From: Candidatus Poribacteria bacterium
GTDB lineage: Bacteria; Poribacteria; WGA-4E; WGA-3G
Direction: 5' to 3'
Length of the DNA: 64,000 nt
Assembly: GCA_022394755.1 (NCBI GenBank)
Contig: JAGFCA010000005.1
Location: forward strand, 158,313-222,312
Shown here: piece after piece, positions 19,328-29,072 of the stretch
How positions within the stretch are numbered: the first letter of the stretch is position 1
Layout: every line of letters starts with the position of its first letter
Program-made: the position numbers and the translations under genes
Notes under the pieces: model-generated
Told to the model about the DNA's origin: nothing
Databases searched by the model: none
Seen by the model: only the letters and a program-made list of their open reading frames with translations

Positions 19328-19642
19328 ATGCTTACTATCACGTTGGATGTACCTGGTGAACTTTCAACCCCACTTTCTATTTCCGGTTATAATCAAGAGA
19401 AACTGACTGAGGAGACAAAACGGTTGCTTGCAATATCTCTCTTTGACCGCAACATACTCTCTTTGGGGCAAGCTGCAAAATTAGCAGGACTACACTTATT
19501 GGATTTTATTCGACTTCTGGATCAGCAGGATATCCCGATCGCAGAATACGATGATGAGGAAATCCAACAGGAATTGAAAACTGTCGAATGCTTAATACAA
19601 CGTGAGTTTAATAATAGCGATGTGATCTTCATTTCTCCATAA
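19328..19642 (+). CDS. UPF0175 family small protein (antitoxin-like)
   Basis: A 104-residue protein. The pattern of a beta-rich N-terminus followed by LAISLFDRNILSLGQAAKLAGLH is typical of UPF0175: helix-turn-helix-like residues, then a helix FIRLLDQQDIP and an acidic tail. UPF0175 proteins are proposed antitoxins or regulators, often paired with PIN-domain toxins. No PIN-like gene is next to it. A GTG at 19319 is in frame, but GAGGTGA lies 5 nt before the ATG at 19328, which is the likelier start. It separates the first five array members from the sixth. Confidence 0.75.
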   Translation: MLTITLDVPGELSTPLSISGYNQEKLTEETKRLLAISLFDRNILSLGQAAKLAGLHLLDFIRLLDQQDIPIAEYDDEEIQQELKTVECLIQREFNNSDVIFISP

Positions 19643-19928
19643 ATTATCCACATTTAGACCCGGAAGGCGGGGAATGTCCAGGGAACGTCATAAGGCGTTC
19701 ATACCGTTGATTCGCGGTTTCCTAACCAAACCTAAAACATAATCGGACTTTTTAAACTCACCATAATACAAGAAAACAAGTAACCAATATAAGCAAGTTG
19801 ATAGCTATCGCTGATACCTCATAAGTACATCCAAAAATGTGTAACAACGAAGCATTACATCATTGTGATGCATTACATCATTGTGATGGCAATGGTATCC
19901 TATACCGAAAAGGAAGTTCTTAACGAAA
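19643..19928 (+). repeat. Intergenic repeat fragments and leader of array member 6
   Basis: The stretch around 19679-19722 contains a GC-richer block whose reverse complement shares ccgcgaatcaacggtatgaa with the 36985-37010 region. It is therefore a dispersed repeat. Further on, cattacatcattgtgatg is duplicated exactly at 19853-19870 and 19871-19888. The 19824-19928 leader resembles the leader of member 1 (11641-11728). No gene is seen. Confidence 0.6.
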
Positions 19929-21965
19929 ATGAAAACTTTCAACGACAAAATTACACTTGATCTTGACAGTGATGCACAAGTGTTAGTCAAAGGCTTTATC
20001 GCTCCAATTGAATACACCCAATACAATCACCACGTCGATTGGGATGAATTGGCAAATCTAAAAGCTGCTGAACCCGAGAGACAATATCCTACCTCTATTT
20101 TTCATGCATTTTTGCCACAGAATCCGGTTTCGGTAGGCGCTTGCTGGCAGATTGAAGAAAAAGGCATATTAACACTGCTGCGACAACTCAGTCCAAATCC
20201 ACAATTGGAGTTGGATGTTGCTGTGGATGATTCTTACGGTTTATGGGCATGTCTGCGCGCCTACAATGATGTGTTTGCTGAGATTCTGTTTCGTATCCAT
20301 GCGGAATTCGTTTTAGAAAAAGGTTGGTTTGCGCCATCGCAGTTTGCTGGGAATGTGGTTATTGACCGATTAGAAAAGAAAGTTTCCGCTTTCAAGATGC
20401 ACGTTCCGGATGCCACACTAAACTTTGATGCACGATGGAAATTTAGAGATGGAATCTGCGTTACGGACATTGGGTATTGCCCAAAAATGGAACTCTTTGC
20501 TGGTACACAAGGTATTTTGCAAGATACTAAATTCACGGAAGCAATCACCCAAGAAGAAGCATTACAAACACTGATGTTACGTTTTTATAAGTCAGCACAG
20601 ATTAACTGGGTATCACTGGAGGAAGCCTTAGAATTAGCACCTGCATTACAGAAACCGATTCACGCCATTTCATCAGGTGGTCCACTGGCAGACGAATCGT
20701 GTTGAGGGAGTGGCAAAAGCCTGAGAGCAGTTGCTCTCTCTGATGATCAAAACATTGAATACCTTAATAACAATTTCATCAACACTTGGGTGGCAGATGC
20801 TGAATTAGGACGTATCCAAAGTTTGAGGGAACCGATTGCTAAAAGGCGTGAGCGCGAAGGTAAGACGTTTGATACAACGCGCCCCTTAGCACAAGCAATT
20901 ATAAATGGATGGAAGACCGGATCGAAAAAAGGCTCACCCGTCGATTGCTTCGTCATATCACCAGAGTTTGAATTGATGGGTAGACTGCTTGTCAATGAAT
21001 TCTTCTACGACAATTGGGATAAATCTAAACTCCGAGACGAGGAGAGTTACCTTATATTTCTCAAGGAGTCCTTGGAGGGGAAGCAACCCGGATTGGGGAA
21101 CATCATTCTAAACAGTGAAGAACCTTCTCAGAATGTCTTTGATGTTTTCCGAACACCAATAGTGGGTTATCAGGATTACACTGTAGTCGTCATTGATACA
21201 AGACCGTTTGAAAATGGTGGAACGCTAACCATTGACATTGAAACCGGTAGAGCCGATGCTGAGGGAAACTTCTATTTAGTTGAGGGTGATAACGATCTCC
21301 CAACAGCAGAACGAGTAACTAAACACATGGTACTTGCTATGAAATGGCTCGAACCCGATGAGACTGGACAAATCACACATCGTTTTGACCGGGGACAGTT
21401 TTTTAAGTTGGGGGCAACCGGAGTTCACAGTTGGAGTGAGAAAGGTAGTATGAACGCTTTCAAAGCAAGAATATCTGTAGAGGAATATCCACAAGTAGAA
21501 TCCATAAATAAAGAGGACACTGAATCGGATAGAAACATCTCAGAAGAGTCATTAAACGAGTTGAGTCTTATACTTAATAGGACACAGCCATCTCAGGAGA
21601 TATTAGACACTTTTCGAGCACCAGGTGACGGTTATCAGGATTATACTGTCGTCAATATTGATACGACTGCGTTTGAAGACGGTGGCACGCTAATTATAAA
21701 TATCAAGGTCGGCAATACTGACACCTCCGGTTCGTTTGATCTCTTTGATGGTGATGCCAAACTGCCGACAGAAGGTTATCCCGATGACGCTCTTAAATCC
21801 GCGTGGGAGATCGAACCCGGTAAAACAGCAACAATCAACCATAATTTTGAACGTGGTAAAGCCTTTAAACTGGGTGCTACCGGGGATTGGCAAAGTAAGA
21901 AGGGCAGTATAAACGCTTTTCAGGCAAAAATATCTGTGGAACAAATTGAGATGAAAGGTATATAA
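19929..21965 (+). CDS. Selenoprotein array member 6: thioredoxin-like protein with Cys-Sec motif and two PPC-like domains
   Basis: One 678-residue protein if TGA 20703-20705 is selenocysteine (residue 259). N-terminal domain (APIEYTQYNH, GACWQI, WACLRAYND), helix NWVSLEEALE, strand KPIHAISSGGPLADES, C-Sec-G-S-G-K, LNNNFINTW, NAELGR-like ADAELGR, then two tandem PPC-like domains (about 400-520 and 545-675). The second half on its own would begin only at an internal ATG (20790), after the most conserved part of the thioredoxin-like domain. That makes independent translation unlikely. It has its own leader copied from member 1 and is separated from the array by UPF0175. Confidence 0.83.
20723..20738 (+). 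promoter_or_regulatory. Bacterial SECIS-like hairpin of array member 6
   Basis: GAGAGC pairs perfectly with GCTCTC around loop AGTT, 17 nt after the TGA. It has the stem of member 3 with a different loop length. G is at loop position 2, as in all other copies. Confidence 0.82.
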
Positions 21966-22010
21966 TTCACTAAGACTTGTATCCTATTACTCACTCAATA
22001 AGGAGGAAAA

Positions 22011-22820
22011 ATGAAAAGAGTAAATATCTTATGCGTAAGCTTAATCCTCACTGCATTGATCCTCAGTCCACAAATCCAAGCAAAAATAGACCCTAAAACC
22101 GCCGTTGGCATCTGGCTCTTTGACGAAGGTAATGGAAAAACGGTCAGCGATCTATCAGGGAACAAAAATGATGGGGAAATTATGGGTAATCCCTCATGGG
22201 AAAATGGAAAATTTGGTAAAGCATTACAGTTCGGTGAACCATCTGATTGGGTTCAGGTCAAAGACCACCCAAGCTTACGAGTTTCCGATGCATACTCCGT
22301 TATGGCATGGGTTAATGCTGAAAGATACTTCTTTCCCGGTACGCAATGGCAAGGCATTATTGCAAAAGCAAATAATCCAAGATCCTTTAGTTTCTATACC
22401 GATACATCCAAACGATCTTTAATCGCAATCCATTTTGGCGGGGCACATATCGTCGCATTCGGTACTGAGTTTCCTCTCAAAGAGTGGACACATCTCGCTT
22501 TCGTTGTTGAAACAGGAAAGAATGGTGGAAAAATTTCTGCCTACACAAACGGAAAACTTGTAAAAGAAACTCCAAATGCCGCGCTAAATGGGCTTCCTGG
22601 TGATAGCGATACCCAAGATGTTGTCATTGGACGAACACATGAAGGAGCACGCTTTTTCGGCGGCATGATTGACGAAGTTGCCCTTTTCAATGTTGCCCTA
22701 ACCGAAGATGACATGGCTGATATTGTGGCGGATGGACTTTCAAGAACGCTTGATATTACCCCAGTCGAACCCACACTGAAATTACCTGTAATTTGGTCGG
22801 CGCTCAAAACTCAGTATTAA
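22011..22820 (+). CDS. Secreted LamG/concanavalin-like protein
   Basis: A 269-residue exported protein. A signal peptide (about 1-25, ending near IQA) is followed by a LamG-type jelly roll (about 30-245) with the hallmarks GIWLFDEGNGKTVSDLSG, FSFYTDTS, EWTHLAFVVE and GMIDEVALFNVALTEDDM. LamG domains bind sugars or other ligands at the cell surface. The C-terminus reads LKLPVIWSALK, a divergent form of a short tail (KLTTTWGDIK) also ending the products of 28117, 29131 and 30133. A strong AAGGAGG lies just before the ATG. The WD40 gene follows and may be co-transcribed. Confidence 0.85.
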   Translation: MKRVNILCVSLILTALILSPQIQAKIDPKTAVGIWLFDEGNGKTVSDLSGNKNDGEIMGNPSWENGKFGKALQFGEPSDWVQVKDHPSLRVSDAYSVMAWVNAERYFFPGTQWQGIIAKANNPRSFSFYTDTSKRSLIAIHFGGAHIVAFGTEFPLKEWTHLAFVVETGKNGGKISAYTNGKLVKETPNAALNGLPGDSDTQDVVIGRTHEGARFFGGMIDEVALFNVALTEDDMADIVADGLSRTLDITPVEPTLKLPVIWSALKTQY

Positions 22821-22849
22821 TTCATCGGTCATGGTTAAAGGATACCATC

Positions 22850-24751
22850 ATGAAAAGTATACTTCGTTATCTATTTCTACTTCTGTTAGTATCAAACATT
22901 GTCATCCCTAATGTACTCGCTGAATACGAACCAGGCACTCAACTTGCACTCCCAGAAGGTGCATTAGCACGGCTTGGTAAAGGACAGGTAGAGCAAATCG
23001 CATTTTCTCCTGATGGAAATACACTTGCGGTTGCAAGTTCAATCGGTATCTGGCTATACGATATACGAACCTATAAAGAAGTCTTCCTCTTGACGGGACA
23101 CACAAGGGATGTAGTTTGTGTCTCTTTCAGTCCAGATGGAAAAACCCTCGCCAGCGGAAGTCAAGACGATACTGTTCGTTTATGGGATATCCACACAAGA
23201 AAACATATTGCTACCCTTCAACATACAGGTATGGTCTTAAGTGTATCTTTTAGTCCAGATGGTAAACTACTGGCTACTGGATGTGGTTATTTCATAACAG
23301 TTGATAGATCTACACCTTTACCTGATCAAGATACTGTTAGATTGTGGAATGTTCATACAAAGAAACATATTGCAACATTTAATGGACATTCTGACTATGT
23401 GGAAAGTGTGGTGTTTAGTCCAAATGGTAAAATCCTTGCTTCAGGCAGTCGTGATAAGACGATCCGGTTGTGGAATATTAAATCCGGGAAAAACATCATG
23501 ACACTCGAAAAACATACAGATTCAGTTAATTGTGTTAGATATAGTCCAGACGGTCATTTCATCGCAAGTGCCGGGAGTCTGGAAGACAAAAATATCCTAT
23601 TATGGAATACTGAAACCGCACAACACATCAATCCCCTGAAAGGACACACAAGCTTTATCAGTAGTATCGCATTTACATCTGATGGGAAACTAATCGCAAG
23701 CGGGGGTGGTGATAATACCGTACGCGTGTGGGATGCCAAAACTGGAAAAAAGAACATCACACTCACAGGTCATACAGATTGGATAGTAAGTGTAGCATTC
23801 AGTCCAGATAACAATACACTGGCAAGTGCAAGTCAAGATGGAACCATTCGACTCTGGGATGCAACCACTTTTAAAGGATATACTCAAAGTATTACTTGTG
23901 TAGTATTCAGTCCAGATAGTTCTACATTAGCAAGTTCAGGTTGGCATGATAAGAAAATACATCTATGGGATGTTAACACAGGAAAATATAAGAAAGTACT
24001 CACAGGTCATACAGATTCAGTCTCAAGAGTAGTATTCAATCCTATGAGCAATACTCTTATAAGCAGCGGTAGTGATAAGACTTTACGACTATGGGATATT
24101 ACGACTGGTAAAACCATAAAAATACTCAAAGACAATACATTCCCAATAGCAATTAGTTCAGATGGAAAAATTTTGGCATGTGGCGGTCCAGACAACACAA
24201 TACATTTGTTAGATGCAAACACAACGAATCATAAGCATACACTCAAAGGACATTCGGACTCTGTCCATAGTGTGGCTTTCAATCCAGATGGTAACATAAT
24301 TGCTACAGGTAGTTCCGACAATACCGTAAGGTTGTGGAATACCAACACTGGGAAACAGAAGAGAGTATTAAAGACCAATATACCATATTTTAATCATCTA
24401 ATGTTTAGTCCAGATGGTAATACATTAGCAAGTAATAACTACAACAATTCAATACTCCTATGGAATGTTTCTACAGGTAGTTTGAAGAAAACACTTAAAC
24501 ACAAGCAAAAAGCAGACGGATCTACAGATGGGGCGTTATCTATTGGGTTCAGTCCTGATAGTAAATTCTTAGTGACAGGCAGTTATTCTGGCAAGGTTCA
24601 TCTATGGGATATTAAAACTGGAGATTTTAAGAGAATACTTAATGGACATACAGGAAATGCCACTACTGTAGCAATTAGTCCGAATGGAAAATTCCTCGCA
24701 ACTGGTAGCACAGACGGAACAATCCTCCTTTTTGGTCAAGTATGGAAGTAA
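22850..24751 (+). CDS. Secreted WD40-repeat propeller protein
   Basis: A 633-residue protein. The frame is open from 22793, but AAAGGA before the ATG at 22850 and a clean signal peptide (MKSILRYLFLLLLVS, cleaved after VLA) fix the start there. The signature LPEGALARLGKGQ, then SPDGNTLAVASSIGIWLYD follows. About 13-14 WD40 repeats with GH, SPDG and LWD elements fill the rest, enough for two seven-bladed propellers. Export implies a role outside the cytoplasm, as a binding scaffold. It is paralogous to the proteins at 1-598 and 56336-58549, but its repeats are the most regular of the three. Confidence 0.9.
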   Translation: MKSILRYLFLLLLVSNIVIPNVLAEYEPGTQLALPEGALARLGKGQVEQIAFSPDGNTLAVASSIGIWLYDIRTYKEVFLLTGHTRDVVCVSFSPDGKTLASGSQDDTVRLWDIHTRKHIATLQHTGMVLSVSFSPDGKLLATGCGYFITVDRSTPLPDQDTVRLWNVHTKKHIATFNGHSDYVESVVFSPNGKILASGSRDKTIRLWNIKSGKNIMTLEKHTDSVNCVRYSPDGHFIASAGSLEDKNILLWNTETAQHINPLKGHTSFISSIAFTSDGKLIASGGGDNTVRVWDAKTGKKNITLTGHTDWIVSVAFSPDNNTLASASQDGTIRLWDATTFKGYTQSITCVVFSPDSSTLASSGWHDKKIHLWDVNTGKYKKVLTGHTDSVSRVVFNPMSNTLISSGSDKTLRLWDITTGKTIKILKDNTFPIAISSDGKILACGGPDNTIHLLDANTTNHKHTLKGHSDSVHSVAFNPDGNIIATGSSDNTVRLWNTNTGKQKRVLKTNIPYFNHLMFSPDGNTLASNNYNNSILLWNVSTGSLKKTLKHKQKADGSTDGALSIGFSPDSKFLVTGSYSGKVHLWDIKTGDFKRILNGHTGNATTVAISPNGKFLATGSTDGTILLFGQVWK

Positions 24752-25039
24752 TACCATTTTTAAATGAAAATGTCTCTTTTTTTCGTACAAACTGTTAGTT
24801 TGTGACTTATTAGATTACATTTCACAATACCTGTAATGCCTCACTATTTTACAATTGGTATAATAAGGTATGTACCTAATCCTTGAAGGCTTTTAAAAAT
24901 TATGTTATCCTTTTCTCATAAGACAAGAATATAAACAAGAACTTCCGCAATTACAATACAAGACTCTTACCAGAGATAAGAACATATCTTTGTTGAAGTT
25001 TCTGGAATTACGCTTCAACAATATATGAAAGGATAAGAA

Positions 25040-25771
25040 ATGCAAAGCCACGAAGTAGATTACGAGATATTTGGAAACGACATGCAGGTCGTTGAAGTTG
25101 AGCTTGACAGAGGAGAAACAATTATCGCTGAAGCCGGTGCAATGAACTGGATGGAAGATAGCATTTCCTATGAAGCAAAAATGGGAGATGGGACAAATCC
25201 AGACGGTGGTTTAATGGGTAAATTCTTAAGTGCAGGAAAAAGAGCACTTACCGGGGAATCCGTATTCTTAACACACTTCACCAATTCCAGTTCAAACAAA
25301 AGACGCGTTGCCTTCGCTGCTCCGTATCCCGGACATATAATGCCAATTGACTTATCCGCAACAGGTGGTGAACTGCTTTGTCAAAAAGATGCATTCCTTT
25401 GTGCAGCCTTTGGCACACAGTTAGATATCGCTTTTTCAAAAAGATTAGGCGCAGGATTCTTTGGTGGTGAAGGATTTATCCTACAGAGACTCCAAGGAGA
25501 CGGGATGGCTTTCATACATGCAGGTGGAAGTGTTGTAAAAAAAGAACTCTCAAACGAATTGCTCCGCGTTGATACAGGGTGTCTTGTCGCTTTCTCATCT
25601 GGTATTGAATACAATATTGAAATGACAAAAGGACTAAAATCCATGTTCTTCGGTGGTGAAGGACTATTCCTGGCAACACTGCAAGGCACTGGAACCGTGT
25701 ATCTTCAAAGTTTACCATTTTCAAAATTAGCTGATCGGATCATCGCACAAGTACCACGTTCCGGGGGTTAG
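25040..25771 (+). CDS. TIGR00266/AIM24 family protein
   Basis: A 243-residue protein with the TIGR00266/AIM24 pattern: an opening [18 protein letters not shown], repeated Gly-rich beta strands, [22 protein letters not shown], and a second [14 protein letters not shown]. The fold is a beta-helix/TRAP-like double layer; no catalytic activity is known. Members occur widely in bacteria and yeast mitochondria. GAAAGGA lies before the ATG. The 288-bp gap upstream holds a weak hairpin (gttgaag/cttcaac) near the start. No signal peptide, so it is cytosolic or membrane-peripheral. Confidence 0.88.
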   Translation: MQSHEVDYEIFGNDMQVVEVELDRGETIIAEAGAMNWMEDSISYEAKMGDGTNPDGGLMGKFLSAGKRALTGESVFLTHFTNSSSNKRRVAFAAPYPGHIMPIDLSATGGELLCQKDAFLCAAFGTQLDIAFSKRLGAGFFGGEGFILQRLQGDGMAFIHAGGSVVKKELSNELLRVDTGCLVAFSSGIEYNIEMTKGLKSMFFGGEGLFLATLQGTGTVYLQSLPFSKLADRIIAQVPRSGG

Positions 25772-25885
25772 AAATATCTAACCTAAGATATCCCATCTAA
25801 CATGTAATTCCTATACATTATATATCCATGATGTATATCCTATTCCAAAATATAATGGATAATTCTGTATCAGATTGGAGTTTTA

Positions 25886-26989
25886 GTGAAAATTCGATCA
25901 ATAAAAGCCTACCAAGTTGACCTGCCACTCCACGAAGGCAGTTATAAATGGTCTGGAGGTAAATCGGTATCCGTTTTTGACAGTACAATTGTATCTGTTG
26001 AAACGGATGAAGGTATAACAGGATATGGTGAAGTATGTCCTTTAGGACCATTCTACTTACCTGCCTACGCAAAAGGAGTCCGTACCGGTATTGATGAACT
26101 TGCTCCACATTTAATTGGAGAAAATCCGACCCAACTCTTACCACTAAACCAACGTATGGATGCTGCCTTAAAAGGACATCCGTATGTAAAAACAGGTATA
26201 GATATCGCCTGCTGGGATATTCTCGGTAAAGTATCAAACCAATCAGTTTGTACTCTACTCGGAGGAAGGTATGGCGAAGACTTTATGCTCTATCGTGCTA
26301 TATCCCAACAATCCCCGGATGAGATGGCAGAAAAAGTAGCGACCTATCGTGCCGAAGGTTACCGAAAATTTCAGTTAAAAGTCGGTGGTGATCCCAACAC
26401 CGATATTGAACGTATTCATGCGGTATCGGAATTGATGGAACCGAGTGATGTCCTCATCGCTGATGCCAATACCGGTTGGCTCATGCATCAAGCAGCTCGT
26501 GTTGTCCGTGGTGTTAGTGGGGTAAATGTTTACATTGAACAACCGTGCCTATCTTATGAAGAATGTCTCTCCATTCGGGAACGAACAGACCATCCTTTTG
26601 TCCTTGATGAAAACGTTGATAGTATTAATATGTTGTTACGCGGTCATGCTGATAGAGCAATGGATGTCGTCAACATCAAAATAAGCAAATTCGGTGGACT
26701 GACCAAAGCAAAACTCGCAAGAGATCTATGTGTTGAACTGGGAATTGCTATGACAATTGAAGACAGTTGGGGTGGGGACATCACCACAGCAGCAATAGCA
26801 CACCTTGCTCACAGCACACCAACGGAATTCCTCTTCACAGCAACCGATTTCAATAGTTATGTCACTGTCAGCACAGCCGAAGGTGCTCCCCAACGGGTTA
26901 ACGGTAGAATGGCTGCCTCTACACAACCCGGGTTAGGGATTACGCCAATTACAGATGTTTTGGGTGATCCATTAGTTGAAATTGAATAA
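25886..26989 (+). CDS. Enolase-superfamily dehydratase, cis-3-hydroxy-L-proline dehydratase-like
   Basis: A 367-residue mandelate racemase/muconate lactonizing enzyme family member. A capping domain (1-~125) precedes a TIM barrel with [10 protein letters not shown] (Lys165), metal ligands Asp193 (IADANTGW), Glu218 (YIEQP) and Asp241 (LDENV), and Lys265 (NIKISKFGG). Two opposing lysines are typical of the subgroup that includes cis-3-hydroxyproline dehydratase and betaine epimerases. The start is a GTG with GGAG 5 nt upstream. The next gene, 4 nt downstream, is an ornithine cyclodeaminase/mu-crystallin homologue. In known hydroxyproline catabolism that family reduces the pyrroline-2-carboxylate product. 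The pairing supports this function but does not prove the substrate. Confidence 0.82.
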   Translation: MKIRSIKAYQVDLPLHEGSYKWSGGKSVSVFDSTIVSVETDEGITGYGEVCPLGPFYLPAYAKGVRTGIDELAPHLIGENPTQLLPLNQRMDAALKGHPYVKTGIDIACWDILGKVSNQSVCTLLGGRYGEDFMLYRAISQQSPDEMAEKVATYRAEGYRKFQLKVGGDPNTDIERIHAVSELMEPSDVLIADANTGWLMHQAARVVRGVSGVNVYIEQPCLSYEECLSIRERTDHPFVLDENVDSINMLLRGHADRAMDVVNIKISKFGGLTKAKLARDLCVELGIAMTIEDSWGGDITTAAIAHLAHSTPTEFLFTATDFNSYVTVSTAEGAPQRVNGRMAASTQPGLGITPITDVLGDPLVEIE

Positions 26990-26993
26990 GTCT

Positions 26994-27959
26994 ATGAACA
27001 TTAGAATCCTTACTGCTGAAGATGTCCGAGCAGCTCTCCCTATGTCCAAAGCAATTGATGCAATGCGGCATGCTTATGGACAACTTTCGGCGGGTACAGC
27101 AATAGCACCACCAAGACAACATATTACTTCCGATAAAGGCATCACTCTCATAATGCCGGCTTACCTACCCAAACGTAGTGAATTCGGCATAAAAGTTGTT
27201 TCCGTCTATGACGAAAATCCAGATATAAACCTACCACGTATCACTGCTACCGTATTAGTACTCGATCCCAATACAGGAACACCATTAGCGTTTATGGATG
27301 GCACAAGTCTTACTGCTATTCGAACAGGTGCTGGCGGTGGTTTGGCAGCAGACCTACTTGCCAGAAAGGACGCAAAAACAGTTGGACTCTTTGGAGCAGG
27401 CGTTCAGGCAAGAGCACAGTTACAGGCAGTAATGGCAGTCAGAAAAATAGAATGTGTAAATCTCATCAGTCGTACCCAAACATCCGCAGAAAATATCGCC
27501 ACTGAAATCTCTAACTGGAAAGATGCCCCCAAAGTGAACCTTGCTACCTCTCCCCAAGAAGTAGTAGAAAAAGCAGATATTGTCATCTGTGCAACGACAT
27601 CTGCAACACCACTTTTTGATGGTAACCACTTAAAACAAGGCACACACATCACAGCCGTAGGAACATTTGTACCAGAAAAACGTGAAGTAGATACAGCAAC
27701 CGTTACACGGGCAGATCGAATAGTAGTGGATTCACGAGAAGCATGTCTTGAGGAAGCAGGAGATCTGATTATTCCTAACGTTCAGATTGACGCTGAAATC
27801 GGTGAAATCGTTAATGGGGAAAAACAGGGACGACAGACAGAGGATGAAATTACTTTCTTTAAATCGGTTGGTGTAGCAGTACAAGATGCTGTCGCTGCAT
27901 CAGCTGTCCTGAAAGAAGCAGAAACAAAAGGATTCGGAACACTTGTTGAAATGAAATAG
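26994..27959 (+). CDS. Ornithine cyclodeaminase/mu-crystallin family NAD(P)-dependent reductase
   Basis: A 321-residue protein with the OCD/mu-crystallin features: ATVLVLDPNTGTPLAFMDG, TAIRTGAGGGLAADLLA, the dinucleotide-binding GLFGAGVQARAQL, and a later CATTSATPLFDG. The frame reaches back to a TTG at 26976 inside the preceding gene, but the ATG at 26994 gives the standard N-terminus and a 4-nt gap. Together with the enolase-superfamily enzyme it may convert cis-3-hydroxy-L-proline to proline: dehydration to pyrroline-2-carboxylate, then reduction. Other members are ornithine or alanine dehydrogenases, so substrate is an inference from the pair. Confidence 0.85.
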   Translation: MNIRILTAEDVRAALPMSKAIDAMRHAYGQLSAGTAIAPPRQHITSDKGITLIMPAYLPKRSEFGIKVVSVYDENPDINLPRITATVLVLDPNTGTPLAFMDGTSLTAIRTGAGGGLAADLLARKDAKTVGLFGAGVQARAQLQAVMAVRKIECVNLISRTQTSAENIATEISNWKDAPKVNLATSPQEVVEKADIVICATTSATPLFDGNHLKQGTHITAVGTFVPEKREVDTATVTRADRIVVDSREACLEEAGDLIIPNVQIDAEIGEIVNGEKQGRQTEDEITFFKSVGVAVQDAVAASAVLKEAETKGFGTLVEMK

Positions 27960-28058
27960 CATAAACAAGGGTTATACTGTTAGGAAGAGACAAATTCTAT
28001 AATAGACTATATCCAATTACTATTAACCAGCAACTAACAACCATAAACCAATAAAAAA

Positions 28059-28093
28059 TGGCTTGAACCCAGCAAATTACTGAATTCAAGCCA
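28059..28093 (-). terminator. Rho-independent terminator of the LamG gene at 28117
   Basis: Arms tggcttgaa and ttcaagcca pair over 9 bp with a 17-nt loop. On the minus strand the hairpin is followed by six Us. The same arms occur in the terminator of the neighbouring LamG paralogue (29073-29110), so gene and terminator were duplicated together. Confidence 0.75.
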
Positions 28094-28116
28094 ATCTATA
28101 GAAAGAATTATCTTTT

Positions 28117-28899
28117 TTAACGGGTTTTTATATCTCCCCAAGTTGTAGTCAACTTATCTTCAGGTTCAACAGACAGAAATTCTCCATCCATAACCTCTTT
28201 AATTTCAGCCACAGATAAGGCACGATTAAACAAGTAATACTCATCCAGTAGACCAGCGTACCACCGTCCATTCTTATGGTGTCCGATTCCTGCTGTCACT
28301 CCCCAGTCATTTGAAAGTTCGCCATTTCCTTTACCATTGTGTGTCTCTTCACCATCAACATAGATGAAGATATCCCCACTCTTACTATCGTAGGTTCCAG
28401 CAAAATGCACCCATTTATCTGCGTCAAGCACTGGACCGGGATTGATATTAAAGACTTCAGCATTTGCATTGTTACGATGGAAAAATCTAAATCCTGCAGG
28501 ACGAATCTCCATATGGTAAAGTCCACTACCATGCCCTGTACCAATTGCATCAAGCAAGGTTTGAGCATCACCTGAACCCGTATGGTTGACCCATACTGCG
28601 AGTGTGAATCCTTCCAACGGAGCATTCTTAAACTCAGGTCCGTTCATATTAACCCATACATTAGTTTCCAAGACAATGGCATTTCCTATGACACCCTTTT
28701 CCCATTTAGCATTACCTTCTACTGTTCCATCGTTCCCATTCACAGAACCATCTGCAACAGTATTCCCTTCTTTATCAAAACTATAGTAAACCGAAAGTGT
28801 TGGATCACTTAGATCTGCTAACGCAGGAAGTAAACAGACACCTACAAAAAATAATATTGAAAAACAGATATATATCTGCCTCCACATACTTTTAGACAT
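28117..28899 (-). CDS. Secreted LamG-domain protein
   Basis: A 260-residue exported protein. The frame extends to 28965, but AAAGGGG lies just before the ATG at 28899, which starts a normal signal peptide cleaved after ALA near residue 30. The LamG jelly roll follows (DPTLSVYYSFDKEGNTV, FTLAVWVNHTGS, KWVHFAGTYDS, GLLDEYYLFNRAL). The C-terminal tail is VEPEDKLTTTWGDIK. It is a close paralogue of the product of 29131-29907, 230 bp upstream. LamG domains typically bind carbohydrates or proteins outside the cell; nothing catalytic is seen. Confidence 0.87.
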   Translation of the reverse strand: MSKSMWRQIYICFSILFFVGVCLLPALADLSDPTLSVYYSFDKEGNTVADGSVNGNDGTVEGNAKWEKGVIGNAIVLETNVWVNMNGPEFKNAPLEGFTLAVWVNHTGSGDAQTLLDAIGTGHGSGLYHMEIRPAGFRFFHRNNANAEVFNINPGPVLDADKWVHFAGTYDSKSGDIFIYVDGEETHNGKGNGELSNDWGVTAGIGHHKNGRWYAGLLDEYYLFNRALSVAEIKEVMDGEFLSVEPEDKLTTTWGDIKTR

Positions 28900-29072
28900 T
28901 GAATATCCCCTTTCTAAACTTGTAATTATATAAAACTTTAATTGCATAATTAACTGTAATATCACAAACTACATGCAATCAAATTTATCTCATTTTTTCA
29001 TATATCTTGATCTAAGTCAAGAAAAATCAGAGGTGAAAACTATTCCGTTCACCATTTACTGCTACAAATGAA

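Noticed and set aside
12512..20705. The four TGA codons as ordinary frame-ending stops with separate downstream genes
   Set aside because: Each downstream frame begins without a good start and ribosome-binding site, protein similarity runs unbroken through the TGA, the fifth copy has one ORF, and the same hairpin follows all four.
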